This document shows, piece by piece, positions 25,027 to 36,671 of a stretch of DNA of 64,000 bases. How positions within the stretch are numbered: the first letter of the stretch is position 1; each line of letters begins with the position of its first letter. The stretch is from Utricularia gibba (Eukaryota; Streptophyta; Magnoliopsida; Lamiales; Lentibulariaceae): NCBI GenBank assembly GCA_002189035.1, contig CM007989.1, positions 1,798,001 through 1,862,000 on the forward strand, in the 5' to 3' direction. A model generated the notes under the pieces. It saw only the letters and a list, made by a program, of their open reading frames with translations. It ran no database searches and was not told where the DNA came from. The translations under genes and the position numbers were made by a program.

Positions 25027-28000
25027 ATGGCGGAGCCCAAGGCCAAGTACGATCGTCAGCTCAGGTGAAGTCCTACGTCAATTTAATCTTGATGTTTCTT
25101 CCGTTTGAATCTTCCTCGTTTTGCCGTAGTTCCTTAGGGTAAAGGTCATGATTGGTTTGCAGGATTTGGGGTGAGCAAGGACAAGCGGCGCTTGAGAAGT
25201 CGAGCGTTTGCTTGCTGAATTGTGGCCCTACGGGTTCAGAGACATTGAAAAATCTAGTTCTTGGCGGCATCGGAAGCATTACTGTCGTTGACGGTGGCAA
25301 GGTTGAACTTGGTGACCTGGGAAATAATTTCATGGGTATGTCCTCAGCCTTTCGTGCTAATGGAAGCTACGAATGCCTGTTGGGAAAAACGGGTACTTTA
25401 CCCTATGTAATTTGGTTCTTGAATATTTAGTGGATGAAGCGAGCGTGGGGCAATCTAAGTCAAAAACCGTCTGTGCGTTTCTGGAGGAGTTGAATGATGC
25501 AGTCAAGGCAAAATTTATTGAGGAATACCCGGAGAAGTTAATAGAATCTAACCGATCATTCTTCAAACAGTTTACATTGATAATAGCTACACAGGTCCAG
25601 CCTACTCTTTATTTTGTTTTAAGAACATTTACTTCCACTGCTTACGTTGGGACGTGTAACCATGAGGCAAACGTAGTCATCGTACGTGTGGTATTTGTTA
25701 TGTTCAAGAATTTGTATCAGCTGTATTGAATTGAACTCATCACTATTTTAACAACTTTTATTAGTTGGAGGTGTGGATGTATGTGCGCTATTCACTGTGT
25801 TTCTCTTCCGCATTATTTCAGCGCTTCTGGCCATAAGGCTAGTGCAGCTAACATGCTATATAGCTAAGCTCTACTGTCTGCCATGGTGTCTCTGCGCGTT
25901 AAGTTGCTGAAACCATATTTTGAGCGCTTCTCTTCCGTTGAGATCTTTGTGAATGCAGAAAACAATTTTTTTCCCTACTGCGAGAGATTCTTCTACCCCT
26001 AACGACCTTACTACCTGTATCAGCATTGCAGCCACCAACACCCCTTTAAATTTTATGATTGGCTTGACATGCTCTTCATTGTTTCCTTTCCTTCAAAGTG
26101 AGATTCGTTATTTCTTTCCTAAATAGATCCAGCAACGTCATCTGTTTTTTCTTTTTAGAAGGAAAATAAAAAAAGGAGCGTCTGCTTATGTCTGTTAATT
26201 TGCACTGTCTTGTTAAAATATAAATATATGTCATTTTGCTAATGTAATTTGATTTCTTGATGCTTCAGTATAAGATGATCACTTTTGCATATTTTTGAGA
26301 TGAGCCATATTTTCATTTTGCTTCCCAGCTTGCTGAGACTTTTATGGTGAAACTGGATAGAATTTGTCGAGAAGAAAATGTCATGCTTATATTTGCGCGA
26401 TCGTATGGCCTCACTGGTTTTGTGCGGATTAGTGTGAAGGTAATTTTGGATGTACCCTTTGTTTCTACTCTAGCCCTTATAGCGATACTTTTCTTTTTCT
26501 TTCCTTTTTTTTTCTTGAATGAGGTTGATTGTTGTTTCTACTCTAGCCCTTATAATTTCCTTTTTCTTTCCTTTTTTATTTTATTTTATTTTTGTCCTTT
26601 GGTCATGTAGCTTTCAAATCTAGCTAGGAATGAGGATCCTGCTGTTAAATTTTCCTCCATACCCATTGAAAAACGTTATTCTCTCAATATCTTGATCGTC
26701 TATGAAGTTGAAAATATGTATGAATGAAGTTTATTTACTGACTTACTCTTGGACCATGACACTTCCACTGCAGGAACACACAGTAATTGACTCAAAGCCA
26801 GATCATTTTCTGGATGATCTTCGATTAAATCATCCATGGGTAGAGCTTAAAAGGTTTTGCCTTCTCCGTGCTACCTGAACTCGTGTCTTGCCCCATGTGT
26901 CATCTGTTTAAGTACTGTTTTCTTAGCAGATTTGTAGAGATGATAGATTTGGATACAACTGATCCAGTTGCTCATAAGCACACGCCATATATCATCATAC
27001 TCATTAAGATGGCAGAGCGTTGGACAAAAACTCATGGTGGGAATCTTCCCTCAACTAGGGAAGAAAAGAATATATTTAAGGTGCTTAACGAGCTACTCAT
27101 TGTTTTATTTTATGTTCTGTTTATTTTCTTTTTTCACCAGTCGACTTGTTTGTTCTATGTGAATGCTCTAGGATTCGATCAAGAACATGATGATCGCACC
27201 TGATGAAGACAATTATAAAGAAGCTATCGAGGCAGCATTCAAGGTCTTTGCACCAAGAGGAATTAGTAAGTCAAAATTTGAATTGCACATGAAAGTTAAA
27301 ATGGAAAATTGATAGTCTTTTCAGTGTCTTTATCACGTATCTTTTTTATCTAATAAATCGTAGGAACAGTGACTTATTGGATCCTGCTTTCGCCAGACAC
27401 TCACCTTTTGGAGTTATTGGATCATTCTTTAAAAAAATGTTATCACCACTTTTATTTTTCAAACATAAATATAGTCATTTGGGTGATGCTCCTTCCTTAT
27501 GAAGTTTTATCTTTATCTTTTTGTTTTTTAATCTTCTCTATCATATTTTCTTTTAAGATTTTCTCGTTATATCTCTATCCCTGTGCCAGGTTCTGACTTA
27601 CAACAGGTACTTAGTGATAGTTGTGCTGATGTTGATTCCAATTCATCAGAGTTTTGGGTCCTTGTGTCAGCTCTCCAGGTAATTGTTAATTTTTAGATAC
27701 TAACACAGCCAAAACTTACTGCTTCCTTTTGAAAGCATTTGTTTCAAGCAAACGAATGCTTTCCAGTTCATAACTATTTTCTTTACAATCCTGTTCTGAT
27801 GCTTCGAAAGAAGTGTATGCAATATCAAGTCCTCCATATGAGGTTCTTTAGTAAAAATTCAGGAATTTATAGACAACGAAGGTGATGGTGCAGTGCCTCT
27901 GGAAGGCAGCATTCCGGATATGACGTCTTCAACAGAGTAATTTCCTAATCTTTTGCTGAAATATGTACCAGTTTTCTATCTTTCTACTTTTCTTTTGCTC

Positions 28001-29248
28001 AATTCGGAACACCTGTGGAGTCTGTAGATCATACGTTGCCCTCCAAAAGATTTATCAAGCAAAGGCTGAAGCTGATTCTCTGGTGATGGAGAAGCATGTG
28101 AAGAAGATATTAAAGAAGATTGGACGCGATCCTGATAATATATCAAAGGCGACCATCAAAACTTTCTGCAAAAATGCACGGAAGCTTAAGGTGAAACTCT
28201 TGGACATATTGATCTTTAAACGCTGAAGTTGTAGATGCAATAGCATGATAGTTGTTGTCTTTCTATAGAGTCAGAAACAACATTCTGATAGTAGTTTTTA
28301 CTTCATAGGTATGCAGATATCGCTCCATCGAGGAGGAGTTTAGTTTGCCCATCCAAATGGAGTTGATAAAATATCTAACAGATGAAGACTGCAGGTAGCT
28401 GGAAGGTTAATGATTAGTTTGTTTCATTCTACTGTTGAAACTTGCCTGATTAAGTAAACACTAAGATAGCATGCAAAGAAATTGGGTTTGAGGTATGATG
28501 AGATCTCATGGACGGCTTATAATATCACTGCGCACCTTTCAATCTTTTTTCATGATTAAGTCGATATTTCTGTCTTGTTTATATTTTACTGATCATCCAG
28601 CTGGTCAGTGTAACCGTGAGCTTTACTCCGTAAAATTCATGTAGGCAAGTTGGTTATTGATCAGCTCTATTTCCTATTGTTACCACTGTTGAAATTTCTC
28701 TGCAGCACGGCAGCTGGGTTTTATATTCTTCTCCGTGCCGTCGATCGCTTTGCGGCAAACTACAACAGTTTTCCTGGACAATTTGATAGGTAAATCTCTG
28801 GACCCTTATTTCGTCAGCCATCAATGCCTATATATCAAAACCTTCATTTCATGCCTGGCTAAATGAAATGCAGCGAAATGGATGAGGAGATATCCAGATT
28901 GAAAGCAACTGCTCTTACTCTGCTTAGCGATACGGGTTGCAACGGATCAACCCTGTCGGAAGACCTTATCAACGAAATGTGCCGTTACGGTGCATCTGAG
29001 CTTCATGCTGTAGCTGCCTTTATCGGCGGCATAGCATCACAGGAGGCGATCAAGGTTGGTAACTCCTCCATTTACACTCACTGCTCCCACCCCTCTATAT
29101 AGAAACTTAACTCTGTGCGGATGCATAATGCTATCACCGCTGTTCTGACTGCTGTGACGTGCAGCTCATCACACGACAGTTCGTTCCTATGAACGGAACC
29201 TTTATTTTCAACGGCGTTGATCACAAGTCACAGCTGTTCGTACTCTAG
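25027..29248 (+). CDS. AXR1: NEDD8-activating enzyme E1 regulatory subunit AXR1
   Basis: Forms the RUB/NEDD8 E1 with ECR1, starting cullin modification needed for auxin signalling. Fourteen exons: 25027-25064, 25163-25335, 25431-25594, 26329-26439, 26774-26853, 26939-27080, 27172-27265, 27590-27678, 27863-27936, 28028-28190, 28309-28394, 28706-28789, 28874-29054 and 29165-29248. All phases agree and give about 520 aa, near the usual 540. Hallmarks are [20 protein letters not shown] at the start, [20 protein letters not shown] (adenylation-fold motif without the catalytic Cys, as expected for this subunit), [73 protein letters not shown] and the C-terminal [15 protein letters not shown]. No break was found. 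Confidence 0.96.
26461..26590. repeat. Short tandem duplication in AXR1 intron 4
   Basis: The word tttctactctagcccttata occurs twice about 73 bases apart, each followed by a pyrimidine-rich run (ttctttttctttcc). It lies wholly inside the intron. Confidence 0.7.
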
Positions 29249-30769
29249 AGAACTGAAGCAAGGCAGTGCAAGGGTCATCTGTATTGCAAAGACCCCATGT
29301 CGTTCGTTTTCCCCAGAACTCAGGAACACTCTGCACAAGATGGATGGATGGATACACAGACCCCAGAAGAGAATGGCCTTCTGCTACCATAGATTACTCA
29401 AGGTTTTGTAGGGCTTGGGAAACAAGCCCAGTGGTAGGAGTGGGTCAGCAGTACTCATGCTTTAGTTCACACCATTTGCGAGATGGAGAACCTTCCTGCC
29501 TTCTAACCCTTTTTCCGTCCAAACCCCTGACACTGACCGCCACCTGCCCGATACTTCGCTTCTTGTCCAGTCGCAAGATTCCGCGCCACGTTTCCAGGAC
29601 CGGACCATTCTCTCTCTTCTCATCAGTCGGTATTAATGTTAAATTTCATACAAAATTAAAAAAAAATTATGAAATTTAGAAATATTAAATTTCAATATTT
29701 TTATAATTGGTTTAATCTGATTCGATTTTTTCTAATTATAATTTAATTCAAAACTATCAGTAAAATAAAAAATGGATTGAAGTTGATTTTAAACGTGGCT
29801 CCATCAAACCATCTTTCTATCATTAAAAGAAAAAAGGGATTGGAGGATGGGGCAGAGGCAGGCGGCCACACTCAAGGTGATGTCGGCACGTCTTGTAGAT
29901 CACAAAGAAGGTGGTCCACGTGCCTGAGCAGTCCAAAATCCTGACCCATGGGATTTTATTAGGACACGTGATTTGCCATCAGTGCAACCAAAAACGGACT
30001 CCTAATTATGCTGTCGGGATGCTCTAGAACTATCCCTTCCTTCAGCACTCACTTGTTTGTGGAGAAGTACTGCATGCGTTATTGATGATCCTGTGTTTGT
30101 TCCCATGGATCTTGCTCTGGGAGTTATTACAGATTGGTTGTTATTGCAAAACAGGAGTACTAGATTTCAGAGCACTAGTTTTTTGTTTTCTTTCGTTTGT
30201 AAGTGTACGTACATACGATGGGAAACTGTACCTTGGTGGCACTGGGGAGTGGAGTGGCGGGGGGGGGTTTTATGACAGGGGCGTATGGCATTGAATGGGG
30301 TTTCATCCACATGGTCCGGCATCCAATGTGCTTAAATGATGACCCCAATATTTTCCAATTGAACCCATCACATGCTCCCTGCTTCGTTCTTTCACTTTTC
30401 TTTCCCCAGTTGTTGTTTATTATATGCAAGGAAATGAAAACCAGATGCCCCTCCTCTTGCTCCCCGGCAGACAAACTTCGCTGGGAACGACGGCTTGTTT
30501 ATTATTGCAGGCAGTTATCGAATGTCACTTGTCACTCACTCGTATGTCATCCTGTTCCATCTTGATTGATTTCAATGCCCGCAAAGCTATCAGATGCGCT
30601 GGAATAAAGTAAATGGAATAAAGAGTTGGAGAGGTGAGAGGCCGGGATTCCCTTCCCTTCTCTTCCCTTCTCTTCTCCTCTGTTGTGGCTGGTTCCCTCA
30701 ATACCTTGCTTCAACAGATGTGATCATCTGGGAGTGTTTTGATCAGGGGCTGTCATTTTCAGTTTCCCC
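29249..30769. other. Spacer between AXR1 and the GT31 gene
   Basis: About 1.5 kb including the AXR1 3' UTR and the promoter and leader of the next gene. A ggatggatggat microsatellite lies at about 29342 and a tandem cccttcccttctctt run near 30650-30680. No gene is supported; ORFs here lack exon structure or domains. Confidence 0.55.
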
Positions 30770-32800
30770 ATGAAGAACAGAGGTGTTTCCTCTTACAAAT
30801 GGACTATTTTTCTCTGTCTCTCCAGTTTATATGGAGGAATGCTCGTGACAAACAGGTAAAAAAATTCAACTTTCAACCAAGTTCCTGTGCATACCCTGAT
30901 TTTATTGTATAGTTTGGAGGAGACATGTCACTCACACACAGTAGAGATCCTTCTTCTTTTGTCTGTTGTTCTACCTATAGTTTCTTTTCGAGAGATGGTC
31001 TTAAAATTCCCTTTTTCTGGAAGCAGGCTGTGGATCAGGATTCAGGTCAAAGATTTTGCATTACCTGGTAATCCTGCTGACGCTCGAAGGCTCAAGTTAG
31101 TATCAGAAGACTTCAGTGCAAAACTGGTGAGTGTTGCACAAATCTTGTTACAATTTGGCAAGCACTTCAAGCTGGTTTCTTGCAGTTACAGAGTGGCGTA
31201 GGGAGGGTGCTGAAGAAAGGAGTCATCTCCCAGAGCGCAAATCAAGTTATTCAGTAAAGAACTGCCCCTCTGTCATCTATTCTAAACAAATCCTGTATAC
31301 TGCAATACTCAGTCTGAACCTCCATGTTCAGTGGGACTACAGCGTTGAACGTGACCACCTCTGACTTGGAGATGGAACAGGTGGGAGCAAAAGCAGTCCT
31401 GAGTGGCTCTCCAGGTTCCCAAACACCACCAAGGAGAAAGTATTTCATGGTTATTGGAATAAACACTGCTTTCAGCAGTCGTAAAAGGAGAGACTCCATT
31501 CGTGCTACATGGATGCCACAAGGTTTGTCGTCTTGTGTGTTGAGCTCCATCATCCATCCTTCCATCCATCCGATGATCACACTCTTTGCTCCTGTGAATT
31601 GTCTCCCAGGAGAAGAACTTGGAAGGTTGGAAAGAGAGAAAGGCATCATCATCCGGTTTGTGATCGGCCACAGGTGCGAGAGTGTTCCCAGATTCTGTAA
31701 GTAATCATCATCAAGCAGATGTTCAGTCACATTTTTGACAAAATACAGTGCAATGTTGGGAGGTGTTCTTGATAAGTCCATTGAAGCTGAGGACCAGAAG
31801 CATGGTGACATCTTAAGGCTGGTAACTGTACTGAGCTTATTCCTTTTCCATGGTGGCATCCCAAGCCTGGTAACTGTACTATTGCCTTTCCGATGCATCA
31901 GAACCATGTTGAGGCTTATCTTGAGCTATCAGCCAAGACCAAGGCATACTTCGTCGCGGCATTGTCTCAATGGAATGCAGAGTACTACGTTAAAGTAGAT
32001 GATGATGTACATGTAAACATAGGTAAAGACTGCTCTTTCCCACAGCAAGAGTAAACCAGAAAGGGTGCTGATTCAGTTCTTGTTTTCACTGTGCAGCTAC
32101 ACTCGGAGAAACACTAGCAAAACATCGAAGGAAATCAATGGTGTACATAGGCTGCATGAAATCAGGCCCTGTTCTCTCCCAAAGGTAACCAACTCAACCG
32201 TTTTCAAGCTTCATTTTTCCACCCTCATATCTTGTTAGCAGAGGAGTAAGGTACCACGAGCCGGAGCACTGGAAATTTGGGGACACCGGAAACAAATACT
32301 TCCGGCATGCCACCGGACAAATTTATGCGATTTCGACTGATTTGGCAGCCTATATCTCACTCAACCAGTTGAGTTTCACTTCCCCTCAAGCTAAACAGTC
32401 CATATATGCATATCTTGATCAAAGTTTAGCCTTTTATGTCACCAATCATAGGCATGTTCTGCACAAATACGCGAACGAAGACGTTTCAGTAGGATCGTGG
32501 TTCATCGGCCTCAATGTACGGCACGTCGATGACCGGAGACTCTGCTGCGGAACTCCCCCTGGTAGTAGCAGTAGTAGTATCTCTGGTTGTAACAAAAGAA
32601 ATTTTCCAAAGATGCATAGAAAGTTACTTAAGTTTCTCTGCCGTCCAGATTGTGCCTGGAAAGCAAGCGCCGGAAATGCATGCGCTGCTTCCTTCGACTG
32701 GAGCTGCAGCGGAATCTGCCGGCCCGTCGATCGGATGAAGGATGTCCATCGCCAATGTGGTCAAGGGAAAGAGGCCGTGTGGAAAGCAGCTTTCCGGTGA
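30770..32800 (+). CDS. Beta-1,3-galactosyltransferase, GT31 family
   Basis: Golgi type II membrane enzyme that probably transfers galactose to glycans such as those of arabinogalactan proteins. Eleven exons: 30770-30855, 31027-31126, 31186-31253, 31332-31522, 31610-31673, 31749-31821, 31902-32022, 32097-32184, 32242-32367, 32452-32561 and 32649-32800. Phases agree throughout and give 392 aa. An N-terminal signal anchor ([19 protein letters not shown]) is followed by a DUF4094-like stem and the catalytic domain: [40 protein letters not shown], the metal-binding [55 protein letters not shown] and the C-terminal [14 protein letters not shown]. This is the B3GALT1-8 type rather than the lectin-containing hydroxyproline galactosyltransferases. 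The donor of intron 6 has an identical copy 48 bases downstream. Confidence 0.93.
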
Positions 32801-33290
32801 TCATCTCCATCCACAGAGCAGCCGCCGGACTTTCAACTGGAACGCCCAGCCCAGCCCAGCCCCAGCCCAAGTAATATATAATCTTGTAAATGTAAAGAAA
32901 ACTTTTGGTATTCTTTTTCGATAAAATCATATATAATTTTTAATTTAAAAAATAAATGATATAAAACAAAGTAACTTTGTAATTTATTTAGTTTGATAAT
33001 TTATTTAAATTACGTATAGTCTGATAGTATTTATATAAATTTAATTATTAAATTTTATATCAAATGTACTATAATGAATTTTATTAAAAAAAAAGACAAG
33101 CTACTTTTGACCGTCGTAGGTTGTGTAGTGTAGGGAGGAACTGGAAGGCAGAAGGCATGACTGCTGTTGCCTGTAGATATTTGGCCAAAACCCTCTCCCC
33201 AAAACTGGCTCCATTCCTTCTGCGGTCACCAATTCTCGCCTAATTAACGCCCGTTTCACTCCCGGGAGGTCCTTCATTCAGATTCGCTCC
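32801..33290. other. Spacer between GT31 and dienelactone hydrolase genes
   Basis: 3' region of the GT31 gene followed by AT-rich DNA (about 32880-33100) and the probable leader of the next gene from about 33120. No gene is visible. Confidence 0.5.
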
Positions 33291-34946
33291 ATGGCTCATG
33301 ACGCCTCCGCCGCCGCTTCTCCTTTCAAGAAGGTTCAGATTCAGAGGGGTGATACGGTACTATTCAATTGAATTCTGGGTGCAATGGGGGTTCATTTAAA
33401 GATTTTTTTTTTCGCTGGGTATTGAACTGGACCTGTTGTTGTTTACGGATTTTGGTTTTAAGTGCAGAAAGATTGCATTGCTGTTTAATGTGTTGGTGCT
33501 TTCATGTTTATATCATTTCAGTCATTTGAGTGGTTTTCTTTCTTTGATCCCTTATCGATTATTGAGTGTCTGTCGGTGTTTCCACAAGTGGGATAGAGTG
33601 CTGCTTAACTTATAGAGCTGGAGTGGGTGTGTGTGTGTTCGATACTGAATGACGATATTTGACGTGTTGAGTGCATTTTTTGACATGGTGTGTTCTGTTC
33701 ATTTCTTGTCGGGGAAATGTATCAACTAGACCTTTGATGCCTATGTGATCGGCAAAGAGGATGCCCCAGGGATTGTCGTGCTTCAGGAATGGTGGGGTGT
33801 TGATTTTGAGATCAAGAATCACGCGCAAAAGATCTCTCACTTCGCCCCAGGCTACAAGGCATTGATCCCTGAGTAAGAATGAGCCTCGTTTGTGTGTGTA
33901 TTTCACTCTAACTTCTTTAATACCGATTATTTGTGTTTTTATATGATGTTTTTGGGGGGTTAGTCTCTACCGAGGGAAGGTTGGCTTGGATGTTGCGGAG
34001 GCACAGCACTTGATGGACGGACTTGACTGGAAAGGTGCCGTTAAGGATATCGAAGCTTCAGTCGACTGGCTAAAAGCAAATGGGTCAAAGAAAGTGTGCA
34101 ACTTTTTTTTTTTAACCATGCTGATCTTTCGTGAACTTGCTCAAATGTTAATGCCTGGTTATAAACTTGTCTTTGTAGTCCACTTGTTTTAACTGGTGTA
34201 TGGAGATCAATGTTTTCAGTTTCATTTTTGTTTGTTTGCTAGAAAGAACGGATAAATGATACAGATAGGTGTAGTTTTACTCTAACAATATTGTCATCCT
34301 CCACTCCTTTTTTTTTTACATGCACCACTTACGGCATAAGCGGATGGTGATTGGTATAATTTTGAAGTTATTCCACAGCTCTCGTTTCACCCATTGTCTC
34401 ACTGATTGATTCCTTCTCTTACCATTCATCTTACGAGTTAGCTTATTTTATAGAACGATTTCGTTAACTATAGGTTGGTGTAACCGGCTACTGCATGGGA
34501 GGTGCTCTTGCTATTGCAAGTTCTGTGTTGGTACCTGGTGTTGATGCTGTGGTAGCCTTCTATGGAGTTCCGTCACCCCAGCTTGCAGATCCAGCCCATG
34601 CTAAAGTCCCTGTGCAGGCTCACTTCGGAGAACTGGACAGTTTTGAGGGTTTCTCAGATGCCAAGGTACACTACATACGGGACAAATATCTATCTAACTG
34701 ATGCGACATTAAAGATGCGCCCGATGTTTGTCATCAGACAGGAAAGGCTCTGGAGGAGAAGCTCAAGGTGTCCGGTGTAAACCACGAGGTCTACATCTAT
34801 CCAGGGCTCGGACATGCCTTCATGAACATTTCCCCGATGGCCTGCAGAGAAGGAAGACAATGGGCATCAGTGATGAAGATTCTGCTGCCGTGGAACTCGC
34901 CTGGACCCGCTTCCGCGCCTGGATGAACCGCTTCCTGTCTCCCTGA
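33291..34946 (+). CDS. Dienelactone hydrolase family protein, one frameshift
   Basis: Alpha/beta-hydrolase resembling carboxymethylenebutenolidase; the plant substrate is unknown. Exons 33291-33356, 33730-33872, 33964-34093, 34474-34665 and 34738-34946. Motifs: TFDAYVIG, VVLQEWWGVDFEIKNHA, PDLYRGKVGLDVAEAQHLM, the nucleophile elbow GYCMGGALAI with the family Cys, AHFGELDSFEGFSDA with the probable acid residue, and YPGLGHAFMN with the catalytic His. In the last exon a C4 run at 34832-34835 is one base short: before it the frame reads AFMNISP, after it the family C-terminus continues in another frame as GLQRRKTMGISDEDSAA and ends at 34946 (FLSP). Exon 5 is 209 nt instead of a multiple of three. 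A possible plastid leader is not evident; the first residues are MAHDASAAASPFKK. Confidence 0.92.
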
Positions 34947-35186
34947 GCCAACTTTGGTCACTAAAGTTGCGGTAACTCGTCAATAAACGTTGCTGCCATC
35001 ATTCGATTGTGCAGCTCGTGTGTTGGAAGTTTCAGATTCTGCCAACATAATGAACACACCCACCCCCCCCCCCTCCTCAATCTTCATCGTTTTTAAGTTC
35101 ACATCAACAAGCCCGCAGGGCAATGCATCCAATCGAAACTGTCAATTTGGCAAGTGTGGGATAATCAGATGATCTGGAAACCATAT
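34947..35186. other. 3' region of the dienelactone hydrolase gene
   Basis: Contains an aataaa polyadenylation-type signal near 34981 and a C9-10 homopolymer near 35064-35073. No gene is seen. Confidence 0.5.
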
Positions 35187-35401
35187 GGCTGTGTTTGGTA
35201 ACTATATCAGTATAAATTATGTTGATATATATATATCCTGATTTAAGATATAAAAATAAAAAGGGATGTTGATGGGGATAATTTTATGTTTTGTAAAGAT
35301 TAAAAAAGTATCTCATGAAAATTTATTTATGATTATCAAACATATTAATATTATTTCAGATACTGTAATATTTCATGTTATCCTTATTACCAAACACAGC
35401 C
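35187..35401. mobile_element. MITE with perfect 15-bp terminal inverted repeats
   Basis: A 215-bp AT-rich element. It begins ggctgtgtttggtaa and ends with its exact reverse complement ttaccaaacacagcc. It is flanked on both sides by TAT (35184-35186 and 35402-35404), a likely 3-base target duplication. The size, non-coding interior and 3-base duplication fit a Tourist/Harbinger-type miniature element. Confidence 0.85.
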
Positions 35402-36626
35402 TATGTGAAAAAACATGGTCACTTTATAATATATAGTTTTTGTTGTAATGTGTGACGATAGAAAGTGATACTGGTAAGATTTGTAGATGATCGGGGATAA
35501 TTTGGTGGTCGCATGCACCAGTGCCAGCAAGGCCGCATGAACGAAATCAGTACAGTTACATCACACAGTCAGAGGAGTGTTGTCATATTTGACTGGAGAG
35601 ACGCGTTGGGGCAAGTTTGTTGCAATTATTACACTTGGGGCCAATGATTTGGGGCAATCATTTGCGATCCTACTCCTCAGTCCTGACCTAACCACCCCAA
35701 CTGCGTGCGCGCGTGCGTGCCCTTGACTCGTTATTAATTCGAAACTGAATGTGTAAATAAATTGTTAGAATTTAGATTTTGATACACCGCTTTCTGAAAT
35801 AAATTCTTGAATTTAGAGGCTGATTTTGAGGGAGATTAATTCTATTGAGTTATTTGAGGGGTTGTTAAATGTATTCAAATCATTTACCTGCTTCAAATCA
35901 CAGTCGTGTAAAAAATAATGACTGTTTTAAGTGTATCTCAAAGCCCTGATGTCCACGCAAGGAAAAAAAAACAACAAAGGAAACGTATTCCTTTTTTGAA
36001 TGGAAGTTCCAATCCGAGTGGTTTATGCCTCAAATAAGGGCGTTGTTGGAGCCTCCTCCGGTGCCCCCAGAGCTACGGCCTGCGATCAGCACGCGTCCTT
36101 AAACGAGTCTACTTGTTGGTAGCCTTGAGGACCCCCTCCCCCTTTTCCCATATTCAAACCTACGTCAGCCACGCCCAAATGGGTCTGGGTCTGGGTCTGG
36201 TTCTTGACCCGCGGCCAGTACGTGAAGTCACCATGGAGAAGGAATATCTCATCGTTTCACAAGGTGTATGCAATGCAAATACATCAGATGTATGATTCTG
36301 TTGTATCGTTTTCAAAGTGACATGGTTGGATAATACTGATGGAGATATTGCATTTGCTTGTCTTAATCAAAGTCTGTTAGTTTTGCTAGTGTCAACTGAA
36401 ACACATGCAGAAATAACTGTCTGAAGAAAATCCAGCTAAGGGCATGGCATGGCATGGCCCCCCTTCTGCTCCAAGAGAGGGGAAAGATGCGCAGACGATG
36501 GGAGGGAGTACCTGCCCCATGTGGATTCGGTGACTGTTTCAACTTAACATCTTACTTTCTGGTTTTTCTTTCAGTGTCGGTGTGGTGATGGCGATTATGC
36601 ACAGCATTACAAGCTCCTTTTTCGGT
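35402..36626. other. Spacer upstream of the peroxidase gene
   Basis: About 1.2 kb with no supported gene. It contains a gcgcgcgtgcgtgc stretch near 35706, tandem gggtctgggtctgg at 36181 and catggcatggcatgg near 36445. The 3' end holds the peroxidase promoter. Confidence 0.5.
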
Positions 36627-36634
36627 TATAAATA
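36627..36634 (+). promoter_or_regulatory. TATA box of the peroxidase gene
   Basis: TATAAATA sits 38-45 bases before the ATG at 36672. An in-frame ATG further upstream (36582) precedes this box, so the box decides for the 36672 start, which also gives a proper signal peptide. Confidence 0.65.
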
Positions 36635-36671
36635 CAGACAGCAAATGTCCACAGCAGGAATTGTAGGAATA

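Noticed and set aside
30057-30612. Several overlapping plus-strand ORFs in the AXR1-GT31 spacer.
   Set aside because: No domain, no splice structure, and mutually overlapping in all frames.
31819-31901. An exact copy of the intron-6 donor (ctggtaactgtact) 48 bases downstream in the GT31 gene, which would add 16 in-frame residues.
   Set aside because: Using it would leave an intron of only 32 bases, below the plant minimum. The upstream donor gives a normal 80-base intron and a normal family alignment.
36113-36295. Short ORF with a GLGLVL repeat upstream of the peroxidase.
   Set aside because: It comes from a gggtctgggtctgg tandem repeat and lies in promoter DNA.
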